This document shows positions 56,444-64,000 of a DNA stretch of 64,000 bases, one piece after another. The first letter of the stretch is position 1. Each line of letters opens with the position of its first letter. The DNA comes from Gemmatales bacterium (GTDB lineage: Bacteria > Planctomycetota > Planctomycetia > Gemmatales > Gemmataceae): positions 806,001 through 870,000 of the forward strand of contig BPJP01000001.1 of the NCBI GenBank assembly GCA_026004675.1. The letters run 5' to 3'. Made by a program: the position numbers and the translations under genes. The notes under the pieces were generated by a model. That model worked only from the letters and a program-made list of their open reading frames with translations, made no database searches and was not told the origin of the DNA.

Positions 56444-56510
56444 CCGTCAACAATCCGTTTGCACCGTTAGTTGACGGTACGACGATCCAGAAATTACCGT
56501 TTGTTGACGG
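56444..56510. promoter_or_regulatory. Triple GTTGACGG motif upstream of the PQQ protein gene
   Basis: Three copies of one 8-mer lie within 67 bp: CCGTCAAC (inverted) at 56444-56451, and GTTGACGG at 56470-56477 and 56503-56510. The first and last copies extend to matching 11-base arms (CCGTCAACAA/TTGTTGACGG plus one). They sit between larC (stop 56610, -) and the PQQ protein gene (start 56372, -), 72-138 bp upstream of the latter, as an operator might. Confidence 0.4.
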
Positions 56511-56609
56511 TGGACCAGAGAAAACAGGTAAAATGGTTGGCTGATTTGCCGAAGAATTCTTTCCGGGCCCTGGCGCGCACTGATCCTCTTCGCTGTGATC
56601 AGGCGCTGC

Positions 56610-57785
56610 CTACTGCTGCTGAGATTTCGCAGCGGACTCGAGAACTTCGCGAAGAGGAATTCCGTTTTCCCGTGCCAAGCGGGCGCAGTCCTCATATTCC
56701 GGAGAAAACCACGTCCCCTCGCCGTCGCGCCGACAGAATTTGCCTTTCACCGGTCCCCACGGTGTTTCCACTTCGCCGGTTTCTCTTTGAAGAATGTGTC
56801 GGTTGACCGTGCAACGGCGAATGCCGAGTGTCGCCGTTTCACGAAAGAGGATCTCCTCGATTTTCCCCACATCGGATGGCTTCGCAAGAACGGTCAACTT
56901 GATGCCGGGCCGGTTTTTCTTCATGAAAATCGGCGTGCTGTAAACGTCAAGCGCTCCGGCCTGGAAAAGGAGATCATAGCAATAGCCGACCACTTCGCCG
57001 GGAACATCATCGAGGTTGGTTTCCAAAACGCAGACTTGGTCGCTCAGCAAGCCAGTCAGCGTGGCTGGGTCAGAAGCTTTCCCAACGAGTATTCGGAGCA
57101 GGTTCGGTTGCTCTTTGAAATCTTTTGTTCCAGCGCCATAGCCGATGCACTCGATCGACAGGTTCGGCGTCTCGGTCCATTCGGTGACGACGGTGGTCAA
57201 AATGGCGGCTCCCGTCGGCGTGGTCAACTCGGCCTGAATCGAGGTCGCCGCCAGCGGGACGCCTTTGAGCAGCTGAGCCGTGCCGGGCGCAGGAATCGGC
57301 ATCCTGCCATGAGCGCAGTCTACCATGCCGCTTCCGGTCGGTACGGATCGGCTGGAGAAGCGATCGACGCCGAGCAGATCGAGGCCGATGGCAGCGCCGA
57401 CAATATCAGCGATACTGTCGAGCGCCCCAACCTCGTGAAAATGAACTTTTTCCATAGGCAAACCATGGACTGCCGCCTCCGCTTCAGCCAACCGGCGGAA
57501 GATCTTCAGGGCTAATTCACGCTGTTTCTCCGTCAATGCCCCCTTGGCCACGATTTGCTCGACTTGGGGCAAATGCCGATGATGGTGTTCTTCGGGAGCG
57601 GAAACGTGAAACGAGGTAGCGGCAAAGCCCCCTTTTCGGGTTTTCTCGATCTGCACTTCGAGAGGCAGACCCAGCGACGCGATCCCCTGCCGGATCGCTT
57701 CCGCATCCACTCCGGCATCAATGAGGGCCGCCACTGTCATGTCCCCACTGATGCCACTGAAACAATCGAAATGTGCGATTTTCAT
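56610..57785 (-). CDS. larC: Nickel-pincer cofactor biosynthesis protein LarC
   Basis: LarC inserts nickel into the pyridinium-dithiocarboxylate mononucleotide that becomes the nickel-pincer cofactor of lactate racemase and related enzymes. The 391 residues show FDCFSGISGDMTVAALIDAG, a histidine-rich metal stretch (PEEHHHRHLPQVEQIV), EKVHFHEVGALDSIADIVG and LETNLDDVPGEVVGYCYDLLFQAGALDVYSTPIFMKKNRPG. Unlike Lactobacillus larC, where two halves are joined by ribosomal frameshifting, this is one uninterrupted frame. The start MKIAHFDCFSG at 57785 is preferred over the open frame upstream. No larA, larB or larE is adjacent. Confidence 0.93.
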   Translation of the reverse strand: MKIAHFDCFSGISGDMTVAALIDAGVDAEAIRQGIASLGLPLEVQIEKTRKGGFAATSFHVSAPEEHHHRHLPQVEQIVAKGALTEKQRELALKIFRRLAEAEAAVHGLPMEKVHFHEVGALDSIADIVGAAIGLDLLGVDRFSSRSVPTGSGMVDCAHGRMPIPAPGTAQLLKGVPLAATSIQAELTTPTGAAILTTVVTEWTETPNLSIECIGYGAGTKDFKEQPNLLRILVGKASDPATLTGLLSDQVCVLETNLDDVPGEVVGYCYDLLFQAGALDVYSTPIFMKKNRPGIKLTVLAKPSDVGKIEEILFRETATLGIRRCTVNRHILQRETGEVETPWGPVKGKFCRRDGEGTWFSPEYEDCARLARENGIPLREVLESAAKSQQQ

Positions 57786-57861
57786 CACAGATGCTCGTTG
57801 GTAACGTCGACTTCGGCACTTATTGTAATCGGGATTGGGCCGACAGGTACCTCCTGTCCAC

Positions 57862-57900
57862 AAAAAAAACACCGCAGCGATGGTTGAAAGCGCTGCGGTG
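57862..57900 (-). terminator. Rho-independent terminator of the parvulin gene
   Basis: A perfect 10-bp stem (57870-57879 with 57891-57900, arms CACCGCAGCG / CGCTGCGGTG), 11-nt loop, and T8 on the minus strand (57869-57862), 32 nt after the peptidyl-prolyl isomerase stop. It separates that gene from larC. Confidence 0.88.
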
Positions 57901-57931
57901 CGCGGCTACGTCTGTTCGATCCCATCCTGTG

Positions 57932-58927
57932 CTATTTCGGATCGTTGATGACGATCTTCGCCTTGGGGCGGAGTTGTTCGATGAGTGAAACACGTAGTTG
58001 ATCGGCGAAATAATCCAAGACGCCCGGTTTCGCTTCTTCGAAGGTGATGTCCTTGCCCGGCCGGCGCTCGGTCACCAGGATCAAATGATGACCGAATTGC
58101 GTTGTGACGACGTCGCTCAATTCATAGGGCTTCAGGGCGAAAGCGGCGCTGGCAAACGGTTCGACCATGGCCCCTGCCCGGGGAAAGAAGCCCAGTTCGC
58201 CGCCGCGCGACTTGGACGGGCATTGGGATTCCTTGGCCGCGACTGCCGCAAACGCATCCTCCATCAGCTTGGCGCGCTGCTTTTCGCGTTCCAGTTTATC
58301 CGTGCCCGGCGGCAATTTAGCCAGGCCTTTGGCTACTTCCGCTTCGATCTGCGCCTTCAGCTTTAGCAGCCTGGCCTTTTCCGCCTCATCCGACTTCGCG
58401 TCCTCCTTCTTCGGCGTCAGAAGGATATGCCTGGCGCGGACCATCGACCCATTGAACACATCCCGGTTGGCGTTGAACAACTTGCGAAGGACCGCATCGT
58501 TGGCCTGGCTGTCAACGTATTTCTCCCACTGCAACTCGGCGGCAATCTGCTGCTTCAATTCCGCTTCCGTCAGCAGCAATTCCTTCAAAACTTTTTCGTA
58601 AGTCGATCCGCCTTTTTTGATCTCTTCTTTGACTTTTTCCAGTTTCTCGGCAACCTCTTTCGGATCGGCCTGGATGCCAAGCCGAGTCAGGTGCTGTTCG
58701 ATCAGGAGATTGTCGATCAAAAAGTGCAACAATTCCGGACGAAACTTGTCGTGCTTGTCAGCGGGAATCCGCCGCAAGGCGCGGGTCAGCGCCGTTTCCA
58801 TGATCGGTTGGCCATTGACGTAAGCGGCGACTTTATCGGTGTTCGTGTTTTTCTTCTGGGCGTTCGTGGGCAAACCGGCCCACAGCATGACTCCTGCCGC
58901 TAACAGGGCAGCACAAATCTTACGCAT
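57932..58927 (-). CDS. Secreted parvulin-type peptidyl-prolyl isomerase (SurA/PpiC-like)
   Basis: A 331-residue exported folding factor. Residues 1-23 are a signal peptide (MRKICAALLAAGVMLWAGLP, then Thr-Asn-Ala). A SurA-type N-terminal helical region follows (VAAYVNGQPIMETALTRALRRI, LLHFLIDNLLIEQHLTRLGI), then a parvulin domain: MVRARHILLTPKKEDAK, AVAAKESQCPSKSRGGELGFFPRAGAMVEPFASAAFALKPYELSDVVTTQFGHHLILVTERRPG, which contains the GGxLG, F and GxH signatures. Such proteins assist folding of periplasmic and outer-membrane proteins. Its own terminator follows 32 nt after the stop. Confidence 0.93.
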   Translation of the reverse strand: MRKICAALLAAGVMLWAGLPTNAQKKNTNTDKVAAYVNGQPIMETALTRALRRIPADKHDKFRPELLHFLIDNLLIEQHLTRLGIQADPKEVAEKLEKVKEEIKKGGSTYEKVLKELLLTEAELKQQIAAELQWEKYVDSQANDAVLRKLFNANRDVFNGSMVRARHILLTPKKEDAKSDEAEKARLLKLKAQIEAEVAKGLAKLPPGTDKLEREKQRAKLMEDAFAAVAAKESQCPSKSRGGELGFFPRAGAMVEPFASAAFALKPYELSDVVTTQFGHHLILVTERRPGKDITFEEAKPGVLDYFADQLRVSLIEQLRPKAKIVINDPK

Positions 58928-59159
58928 CGTTCGCTTCCCTTAACTTTCACGAGTAACGATGAAAGGGCTAGTAACAGCGTTCGGCGGGCCTCGTCATCGA
59001 GGAGGGCATCCCTGTCCCGTTTCAACAGCCGGGAATTCTAGCAAGTCGACCGATGCGCGCCGAGATCAGTTCCGACCGGAATCCGCCTTGTTTTCCTGGA
59101 GTCGACTGGCTATGGCGGCATCTCCTCTCGCTAATCGGCTTTTTTTCAGGAAACTGGCG

Positions 59160-60002
59160 ATGCAGGTTATCTGTTTTCCTCTCGTTCTCCAATTGGCCTG
59201 GCTGGTTGCACTCGCTGTCGACACGTCTTTCGACGCCGCCGACAAGCCCACGCTTCCCGCTGGCAGCCTCCCTGCTTTGGAACGATCCGATCCCGCCGTC
59301 GATTCACTCACTACGCCCGAATTGATCGACCACCTGAAGACGGGTTGTTCGCAACAGATTCGCCAAACTGTGCTGCTTTTGCGCTCGCGAGGTCTTGCGC
59401 CTTCGACCGCGATGGCCGACTTGAATGAAATCCTCGAGTCGCGCGATTGGTATGTCCGTTTCTGGTTTGCCTACCACCTTCGTGACACGGGGAACGATCG
59501 GACCCAAATAGCGGACCGGTTAGCCGCCACACTGTCTTTGCCCAACGCCGATATACGCCAAACGGCATTGGAAATGCTTGCCAAATTGGAGGGTGACTCC
59601 GAGAGATTCTCCCAGTCGCTGCGCCGAGCCCTCGAGGACCAGAGTCGAGAAGTCAGGCAATCAGCCGCCAGGTTATTGTGCTACCGAAGTGACGAACGGG
59701 ACATTCCATTGCTGATCCGTGCTCTGACCGACGTTGATCCAGCCGTTCGCGGCTACGCATCGGTGGGGTTGGCTCGGATCGGCAAGCCCGCGGTGACGTC
59801 GCTGCAAAAGGCGTTGACCAACCCCGATCGCGACGTGAGGGCGTCGGCAGCCTACGCCCTGGGACAAATCGGTGCGCCGGCCAGGCCAGCGTTGCCGGTC
59901 TTGCAGAAATTGTGTTCAGAAAACGACAAGTATGTCCGCTACGTGGCTGAATCAGCCGTTCGCAAGATTCGCTCCGGCCAGAAGGTTTCGCTGGAACGTT
60001 GA
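59160..60002 (+). CDS. Secreted HEAT-repeat protein
   Basis: A 280-residue protein with a signal sequence (MQVICFPLVLQLAWLVALAV, then Asp-Thr-Ser) and HEAT/PBS-lyase-type repeats in the second half: DREVRQSAARLLCYRS-like repeats LEDQSREVRQSAARLLC, LTDVDPAVRGYASVGLARIG, LTNPDRDVRASAAYALGQIG and CSENDKYVRYVAESAVRKI. Such repeats make a helical solenoid for protein binding; the partner is unknown. AGGAAA at 59148-59153 supports ATG 59160; ATG 59112 (MAASPLANRL) is the main alternative and would lengthen the N-terminus by 16 residues. Confidence 0.72.
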   Translation: MQVICFPLVLQLAWLVALAVDTSFDAADKPTLPAGSLPALERSDPAVDSLTTPELIDHLKTGCSQQIRQTVLLLRSRGLAPSTAMADLNEILESRDWYVRFWFAYHLRDTGNDRTQIADRLAATLSLPNADIRQTALEMLAKLEGDSERFSQSLRRALEDQSREVRQSAARLLCYRSDERDIPLLIRALTDVDPAVRGYASVGLARIGKPAVTSLQKALTNPDRDVRASAAYALGQIGAPARPALPVLQKLCSENDKYVRYVAESAVRKIRSGQKVSLER

Positions 60003-60008
60003 CCGTCC

Positions 60009-60989
60009 TCACCACTTCCAGTCGTTGACCCCTTTGAGATTCTGAATGCGTTCTGCGGGCCAGCGGCCTTCATAGAGGTCCACGATCGTATTGGCCGCCA
60101 TCGCATAGGTGTCTTCGTGCGATTGTTGATCCAACCCAGCAACATGGCCACTCAAAAGGACGTTGGGAAGTTGCAGCAACGGGCTGTCCAACGGCAGCGG
60201 TTCCTTTTCAAACACGTCGAGGGCGGCGGCACGCAATCGGCCGGATTGCAGAGCAGCGACGAGGGCGTGTTCGTCCACGAGGGCTCCACGAGCCGTGTTG
60301 ATCAACACCGAGCCGACTTTCATTTTCGCCAGGGTCTGGTCGTTGATCAGATGGCGGTTTTCTTCGGACATGAAAAGATGCAGCGAAACATAGTCCGACC
60401 GCGCCAGAAGATCATCGAACGAAACCATTTCGATGTTCCAACGACGAGCGAAATCCAGGTTCGGAAAGGGATCGTACGCCAGAACATGCATTCCCAGACC
60501 GACCGCGCGTGTGGCCACTGCTTGTCCGATCCGGCCAAGACCGACGATCCCCAGCGTGCTTCCCATCACGCGCGGACGCGCAATGCGTTGCCAGCGGCCT
60601 TCGCGAACCAGACGATCGGACTGCGGGAAACCACGGGCGACTCCCATCAGCAGGGCGATGGTATGCTCGGCCACGGAGTGATGGTTCACGCCTGGAGTCG
60701 TGGCGACTACGATCCTTTTTTCGTCGCAGGCCGTCACGTCGATGGCATCGAAACCAACACCCGTCCGTGAAATTACACGCAGTTTGGGCAGAGCCTCGAT
60801 GATACGGCGTGTGATCGGCTCGGCTCCAGCAATCACCGCGTCGCAATCGCGCCATAAATCGATGACTTGTTGCTCATCGAACAAGTCCACGGTCTTGGGA
60901 GCCACCTCGTAATCGAAACCGGCTCGGCGAAGAATGTCGTGATGAGGGCCTTCCTCCGCATTCTTCGATGTGATCACGACCTTGGGCAT
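60009..60989 (-). CDS. D-2-hydroxyacid dehydrogenase, phosphoglycerate dehydrogenase-like
   Basis: A 326-residue NAD-dependent dehydrogenase of the SerA/D-2-hydroxyacid family without an ACT domain. Visible are the substrate loop LRVISRTGVGFDAIDV, the nucleotide-binding motif TLGIVGLGRIGQAVATRA (residues ~147-165), the catalytic Arg in LINTARGALVDEHAL, the Glu in AALDVFEKEPLP and the catalytic His in LLSGHVAGLDQ. Phosphoglycerate dehydrogenase activity is likely but other 2-hydroxyacids are possible. It begins 13 nt after a secreted hypothetical gene on the same strand, probably co-transcribed. Confidence 0.9.
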   Translation of the reverse strand: MPKVVITSKNAEEGPHHDILRRAGFDYEVAPKTVDLFDEQQVIDLWRDCDAVIAGAEPITRRIIEALPKLRVISRTGVGFDAIDVTACDEKRIVVATTPGVNHHSVAEHTIALLMGVARGFPQSDRLVREGRWQRIARPRVMGSTLGIVGLGRIGQAVATRAVGLGMHVLAYDPFPNLDFARRWNIEMVSFDDLLARSDYVSLHLFMSEENRHLINDQTLAKMKVGSVLINTARGALVDEHALVAALQSGRLRAAALDVFEKEPLPLDSPLLQLPNVLLSGHVAGLDQQSHEDTYAMAANTIVDLYEGRWPAERIQNLKGVNDWKW

Positions 60990-61002
60990 GCAATCGCTTC
61001 GC

Positions 61003-61851
61003 TCATTTCACGTATCGCTGAATGCGGTACGTAGCCATGTTCTTTTTCAACCATTTTTTGGCTGCGGCGGGAACCTGGCGATAATCACGAGGCCGTTGGA
61101 AGCCGTCGTTCGGCGTCAGGTTGAGTTTGAAAAAGGCCGCCACGGGCGTTAACCCGTCTACATCGGTTTTACGATTCCAATCGGCTTCGTAAAGGGCGTT
61201 CAAAATGAGTCGGCTTTCCTCCGCTGGGATCGGTATCTGTTTCCAGTCCTTGCGTTCCTTCGTGACAGGAGGAGTGGTATAGCGAGCCAGCAGCAGGGCC
61301 GCCGTCAAAAAGCGATCGTCGGCGCTTTTGGCTTTCAGACCAGCCTGCGGGTTTTCCAGTAATTTGCCCAGTTTTTTAATGGTAACCACGGTCGCGGCGA
61401 AATGGGGAGTCTCGGTCGGGCCGATGAAATCGCCATACCAATGAGTAAAGAAATTTTCTTTGCCGTGCTGCCTTAAAAAGAAGATGCCCTCTTGCCCCAC
61501 TTTCAACTGCGGCGGTGCTACCGTAGCTACCACTGGGACATTCGGGTTCGCCGGTACTGCTGGCGGCACCTGAAAACCAACTCGCACATGCGTCAATCCT
61601 TTGGCTCCTACCAAACTCTCTTTCACTTCCACGATACCAATTTGAAAAGGGTACTCGTCCTTTGTGCCGGGAAACCGCGGCGCCAGAACGGCCTTATCTT
61701 CGATTTTCGTCACTTTGCCGACCACGACATGTTCGGCCATCGCAACACGGTCGCCCACAGAAGCGATGGCGATGGTAGTAGCGTGACTCGTCGCTGCCGA
61801 AACCAGAATAATCACTGCTGCCAGTACTTTCGCGGCCAACAAGGATTTCAT
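61003..61851 (-). CDS. Secreted hypothetical protein
   Basis: A 282-residue protein with a clear signal peptide (MKSLLAAKVLAAVIILVSAA, then Thr-Ser-His-Ala). The mature part opens with a beta-rich region around VGDRVAMAEHVVVGKVTKIED and EYPFQIGIVEVKESLVGAKGLTHVRVGF, and a strand GQEGIFFLRQHGKENFFTHWYGDF. The second half is helical (LTAALLLARYTTPP, LILNALYEADWNR) and basic at the end. I do not recognise a family. It lies 13 nt upstream of the hydroxyacid dehydrogenase gene; that link may be only transcriptional. Confidence 0.75.
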   Translation of the reverse strand: MKSLLAAKVLAAVIILVSAATSHATTIAIASVGDRVAMAEHVVVGKVTKIEDKAVLAPRFPGTKDEYPFQIGIVEVKESLVGAKGLTHVRVGFQVPPAVPANPNVPVVATVAPPQLKVGQEGIFFLRQHGKENFFTHWYGDFIGPTETPHFAATVVTIKKLGKLLENPQAGLKAKSADDRFLTAALLLARYTTPPVTKERKDWKQIPIPAEESRLILNALYEADWNRKTDVDGLTPVAAFFKLNLTPNDGFQRPRDYRQVPAAAKKWLKKNMATYRIQRYVK

Positions 61852-61999
61852 GAGTTCGTCTCCTGATCCGCATGGTCAACAATGAATTCCTGCCTTATAA
61901 GTCTAGGCCGCACGCGGCGAACCAGACGTTGGCGAAGACGGGCCGTGTGTTACGATAAATGTCGTTCGGCGACTTCGCTTTGTTCTCATAGGTCGCTTG

Positions 62000-62029
62000 C
62001 GTTTTGCAAAAGGTTCAACGTGCAAAACG
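62000..62029 (+). promoter_or_regulatory. Perfect inverted repeat upstream of the Hsp70-family gene
   Basis: CGTTTTGCA (62000-62008) and TGCAAAACG (62021-62029) are exact 9-bp inverted copies with a 12-nt spacer, ending 43 nt before the Hsp70 start. The 9-N-9 shape recalls the CIRCE heat-shock operator (9-N9-9), but the sequence is not CIRCE. It may be an operator or a leader hairpin. Confidence 0.45.
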
Positions 62030-62072
62030 GATTTTCGGGATCGCTGCCGCAAGACGCAAAAAAGGGGGAAGC

Positions 62073-64000
62073 ATGTCCCGTTACTTGATTGGCATTGACC
62101 TTGGCACGACCAACAGTGCTTTGGCTTTCATTGAAATCAAACCGAAAATGTCTCGACCGGAGATTCGCAGTTTCGCCATCCCGCAGCTGGTGGCAGCCGG
62201 CGAGATGGGAAGTTTGCCTCTATTGCCTTCTTACTTATATTTGCCTGGCGCGCACGATTTGCCTCCCGATGCTGCCAGTCTTCCTTGGGCAAAGGATCGC
62301 CGACTGATCGTCGGCGAATTTGCTCGCCAGCATGGTGCCCGTGTTCCGGGGAGGCTGGCCAGTTCGGCAAAATCGTGGCTTTGCCATGCGGGTGTCGATC
62401 GCACGGCGCCTCTTTTGCCCTGGGCAGCTCCTCCCGACGTAACGCGGATTTCTCCTGTCGATGTTTCAACGGAGTTTCTTCGCCACCTGATCGAGAGCTG
62501 GAACGCTACGATGGCGGCCAGGGATGCCAGCGCCCGTCTGGAAAAACAGACCGTCGTTTTGACAGTACCTGCATCGTTCGACGACGTGGCCCGCAATTTG
62601 ACGCTGGAGGCAGCCAAACGTGCCGGATTCGAAAATGTGACGCTTCTCGAAGAGCCTCAAGCCGCGTTCTATTGCTGGTTGGCCAACATCAACGAAAAGT
62701 CCGAGCCGATCCCGTTGCAGCCCGGTGCGACCTGCGTGGTCATCGATGTTGGCGGCGGCACTAGTGATTTCAGTTTGATCCAGGCGGTCGAGCAGCAGGG
62801 GGAATTGGCATTTGTTCGCCTGGCCGTGGGAGACCACTTGTTATTGGGCGGGGACAACATGGACCTGGCCCTGGCCAAGTTCGTCGAATCCAAATTGCAA
62901 GGAGCCGGTCGCCTCGATGCCGGCCAATTCGGCATGTTGACCCAGGCGTGTCGGATCGCCAAGGAAAAACTGCTCAGCGATCATCCCCCCGAGCGGTTCC
63001 CCGTTGCTGTCATGGGGCGAGGTCACAGAGTCATCGGCTCGTCGCTTCATGCGGAGATAACGGCTGCGGATGTTCGCCGGGTTTTGTTCGACGAATTCTT
63101 CCCCGACGTGGAATTCGAGCAATCCGAGGCAAAACCAGCTCGGCCGCGAACCGGCCTGCACGAAATGGGACTGCCTTATGTCAGCGAGCCGGCGGTAACC
63201 AGGCATTTGGCGGCATTTCTGCATCGTCACATGAAGGAAACCGCCGAGGGACGGCCACCTGACGCTGTCTTGTTCAATGGCGGCGTATTCCAGCCAGCGG
63301 CGCTTCGCCAGCGCGTGCTCGAAGTGATGAAACACTGGTTCGACAGGCCGGATCGACCGTGGCAGCCTCTCGTGTTTTCCAACGATTCGCTCGAACTGGC
63401 CGTATCCCGAGGTGCGGCTTATTCCGCCTGGCTTAGGCACATAGGCGGAAGACGTATTGGCGGGGGCATCGCTCGCTCTTACTACGTCGCGGTAGCGGAT
63501 CACAACGAAGAACCCGACTCCGAATCCGCGAAACTATCCCTCTTGTGTATCGTGCCCCAGCGGCTGGAAGAAGGCGTCGAAGTTGTTCTCGAAAAGCCCG
63601 AATTGGAATTGGCCCTGGGACAACCGGTGTTGTTCCCGCTGTATACGTCAACGGTGCGTGGTCACGACCAGGCGGGGCAAGTCATCGAGGCATCTCCCGG
63701 CCAACTTTTGCCCTTGCCCCCGTTGCATACTATCCTTCGCGGTGGCAAACGGAGCGGCACCAAGCGAGTTCCAGTGCAACTTGCCGCTCGGTGCACGGAA
63801 ATCGGCACCCTGGAACTTTGGTGCGTCGCCCGGGAAGGAAACCAGCGCTGGCGCCTCGAATTCAACGTCCGCGACATCGTCCGTCCCGGTGAAGACGGTG
63901 ACGGGTTGACAAGCTCGACGCGGGCGGCGACGCCGCTCGAGGTCTTACCCGAAGAGCAAATGCAACAGGCGCGCGAGCTGATCGAAGCGGTCTTTCTGCC
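62073..64000 (+). CDS. Hsp70 family protein (3' end beyond the window)
   Basis: At least 642 residues of an Hsp70/DnaK-related chaperone ATPase, cut by the window edge. The ATPase signatures are present: IGIDLGTTNSALAFIE (phosphate-1), VVLTVPASFDDVARNLTLEAAKRAGF with LLEEPQAAFYCW, VIDVGGGTSDFSL (phosphate-2) and DAVLFNGGVFQPAALRQR (adenosine region). Large inserts (for example VEFEQSEAKPARPRTGLHEM) separate it from DnaK, and a DnaK-like substrate domain is not obvious, so this is a divergent member such as those common in planctomycetes. ATG 62073 follows AAAGGGGGAA (62061-62070). A perfect inverted repeat lies just upstream. Confidence 0.88.
   Translation, partial: MSRYLIGIDLGTTNSALAFIEIKPKMSRPEIRSFAIPQLVAAGEMGSLPLLPSYLYLPGAHDLPPDAASLPWAKDRRLIVGEFARQHGARVPGRLASSAKSWLCHAGVDRTAPLLPWAAPPDVTRISPVDVSTEFLRHLIESWNATMAARDASARLEKQTVVLTVPASFDDVARNLTLEAAKRAGFENVTLLEEPQAAFYCWLANINEKSEPIPLQPGATCVVIDVGGGTSDFSLIQAVEQQGELAFVRLAVGDHLLLGGDNMDLALAKFVESKLQGAGRLDAGQFGMLTQACRIAKEKLLSDHPPERFPVAVMGRGHRVIGSSLHAEITAADVRRVLFDEFFPDVEFEQSEAKPARPRTGLHEMGLPYVSEPAVTRHLAAFLHRHMKETAEGRPPDAVLFNGGVFQPAALRQRVLEVMKHWFDRPDRPWQPLVFSNDSLELAVSRGAAYSAWLRHIGGRRIGGGIARSYYVAVADHNEEPDSESAKLSLLCIVPQRLEEGVEVVLEKPELELALGQPVLFPLYTSTVRGHDQAGQVIEASPGQLLPLPPLHTILRGGKRSGTKRVPVQLAARCTEIGTLELWCVAREGNQRWRLEFNVRDIVRPGEDGDGLTSSTRAATPLEVLPEEQMQQARELIEAVFL

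Noticed and set aside
62000..62029. CIRCE element
   Set aside because: The repeat has the right shape but neither the TTAGCACTC consensus nor the nine-base spacer.
1..64000. CRISPR array, tRNA, rRNA, insertion sequence or prophage
   Set aside because: No regularly spaced repeats, cloverleaf sequences, transposase or phage genes were seen in the intergenic regions; a tRNA scan would be needed to exclude a missed tRNA.

Overview
The window looks like the chromosome of a planctomycete (Planctomycetota, possibly near Gemmatales; the genus is not resolved). The evidence is a Tat-exported DUF1501 protein, a Tat-exported Gfo/Idh/MocA oxidoreductase divergent from a secreted DUF1080 protein, a giant Hanks kinase-NTPase-FGE fusion, a secreted PQQ-type beta-propeller protein, paired BatA/VWA membrane proteins, and many secreted or lipoprotein genes of unknown role. 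Base composition is moderately GC-rich and even. I see no rRNA, tRNA, CRISPR array, insertion sequence, phage gene or integration site.

Layout. 0.1-9.4 kb (+): prfB with its +1 recoding site, tsaE, a DUF1501 protein, then a tight run of an M20 amidohydrolase, a YbdK-type carboxylate-amine ligase and an AddA-like helicase-nuclease. 9.5-12.3 kb (-): leuS. 12.5-15.9 kb (+): a PlsY-DUF4149 fusion, folC, a Fur-family regulator with an operator-like palindrome, and a 34-residue membrane peptide. 16.0-21.2 kb (-): an EF-G paralogue, a lone molybdopterin hydroxylase subunit and a 6-pyruvoyltetrahydropterin synthase homologue. 21.6-27.7 kb (+): an outer-membrane barrel candidate and two large VWA membrane proteins. 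27.7-30.2 kb (-): a Tat-lipoprotein FAD oxidoreductase and a nitrilase. 30.4-32.7 kb (+): an MFS transporter, a small basic protein and a secreted protein. 32.8-34.0 kb (-): a receiver-histidine kinase fusion. 34.1-48.5 kb: proS, a MATE exporter, a lipoprotein, priA, the DUF1080/Gfo-Idh-MocA pair, a nicotinate phosphoribosyltransferase, a second Gfo/Idh/MocA enzyme, a sugar isomerase-like protein and ribBA. 48.7-56.4 kb: the kinase-STAND-FGE giant facing a secreted methyltransferase-like/propeller protein. 56.6-64 kb: larC, a parvulin, a HEAT-repeat protein, a 2-hydroxyacid dehydrogenase, a secreted hypothetical protein and the start of an Hsp70-family gene cut by the window edge.

Reading frames. 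leuS and folC each carry one single-base frame break, and every gene between about 29.4 and 34.4 kb is broken, most of them several times. Nearly all breaks I could resolve are one extra base in a short homopolymer, and removing it restores conserved sequence. Essential genes (leuS, proS, folC) are among them, so I read these as consensus errors more likely than gene decay. The prfB break is different: it is the classic programmed frameshift.

I did not find a convincing new defence or mobile system. The most unusual items are the 1506-residue kinase-NTPase-FGE protein, the exported methyltransferase-like/propeller protein beside it, the PlsY-DUF4149 fusion, and several operator-like inverted repeats.
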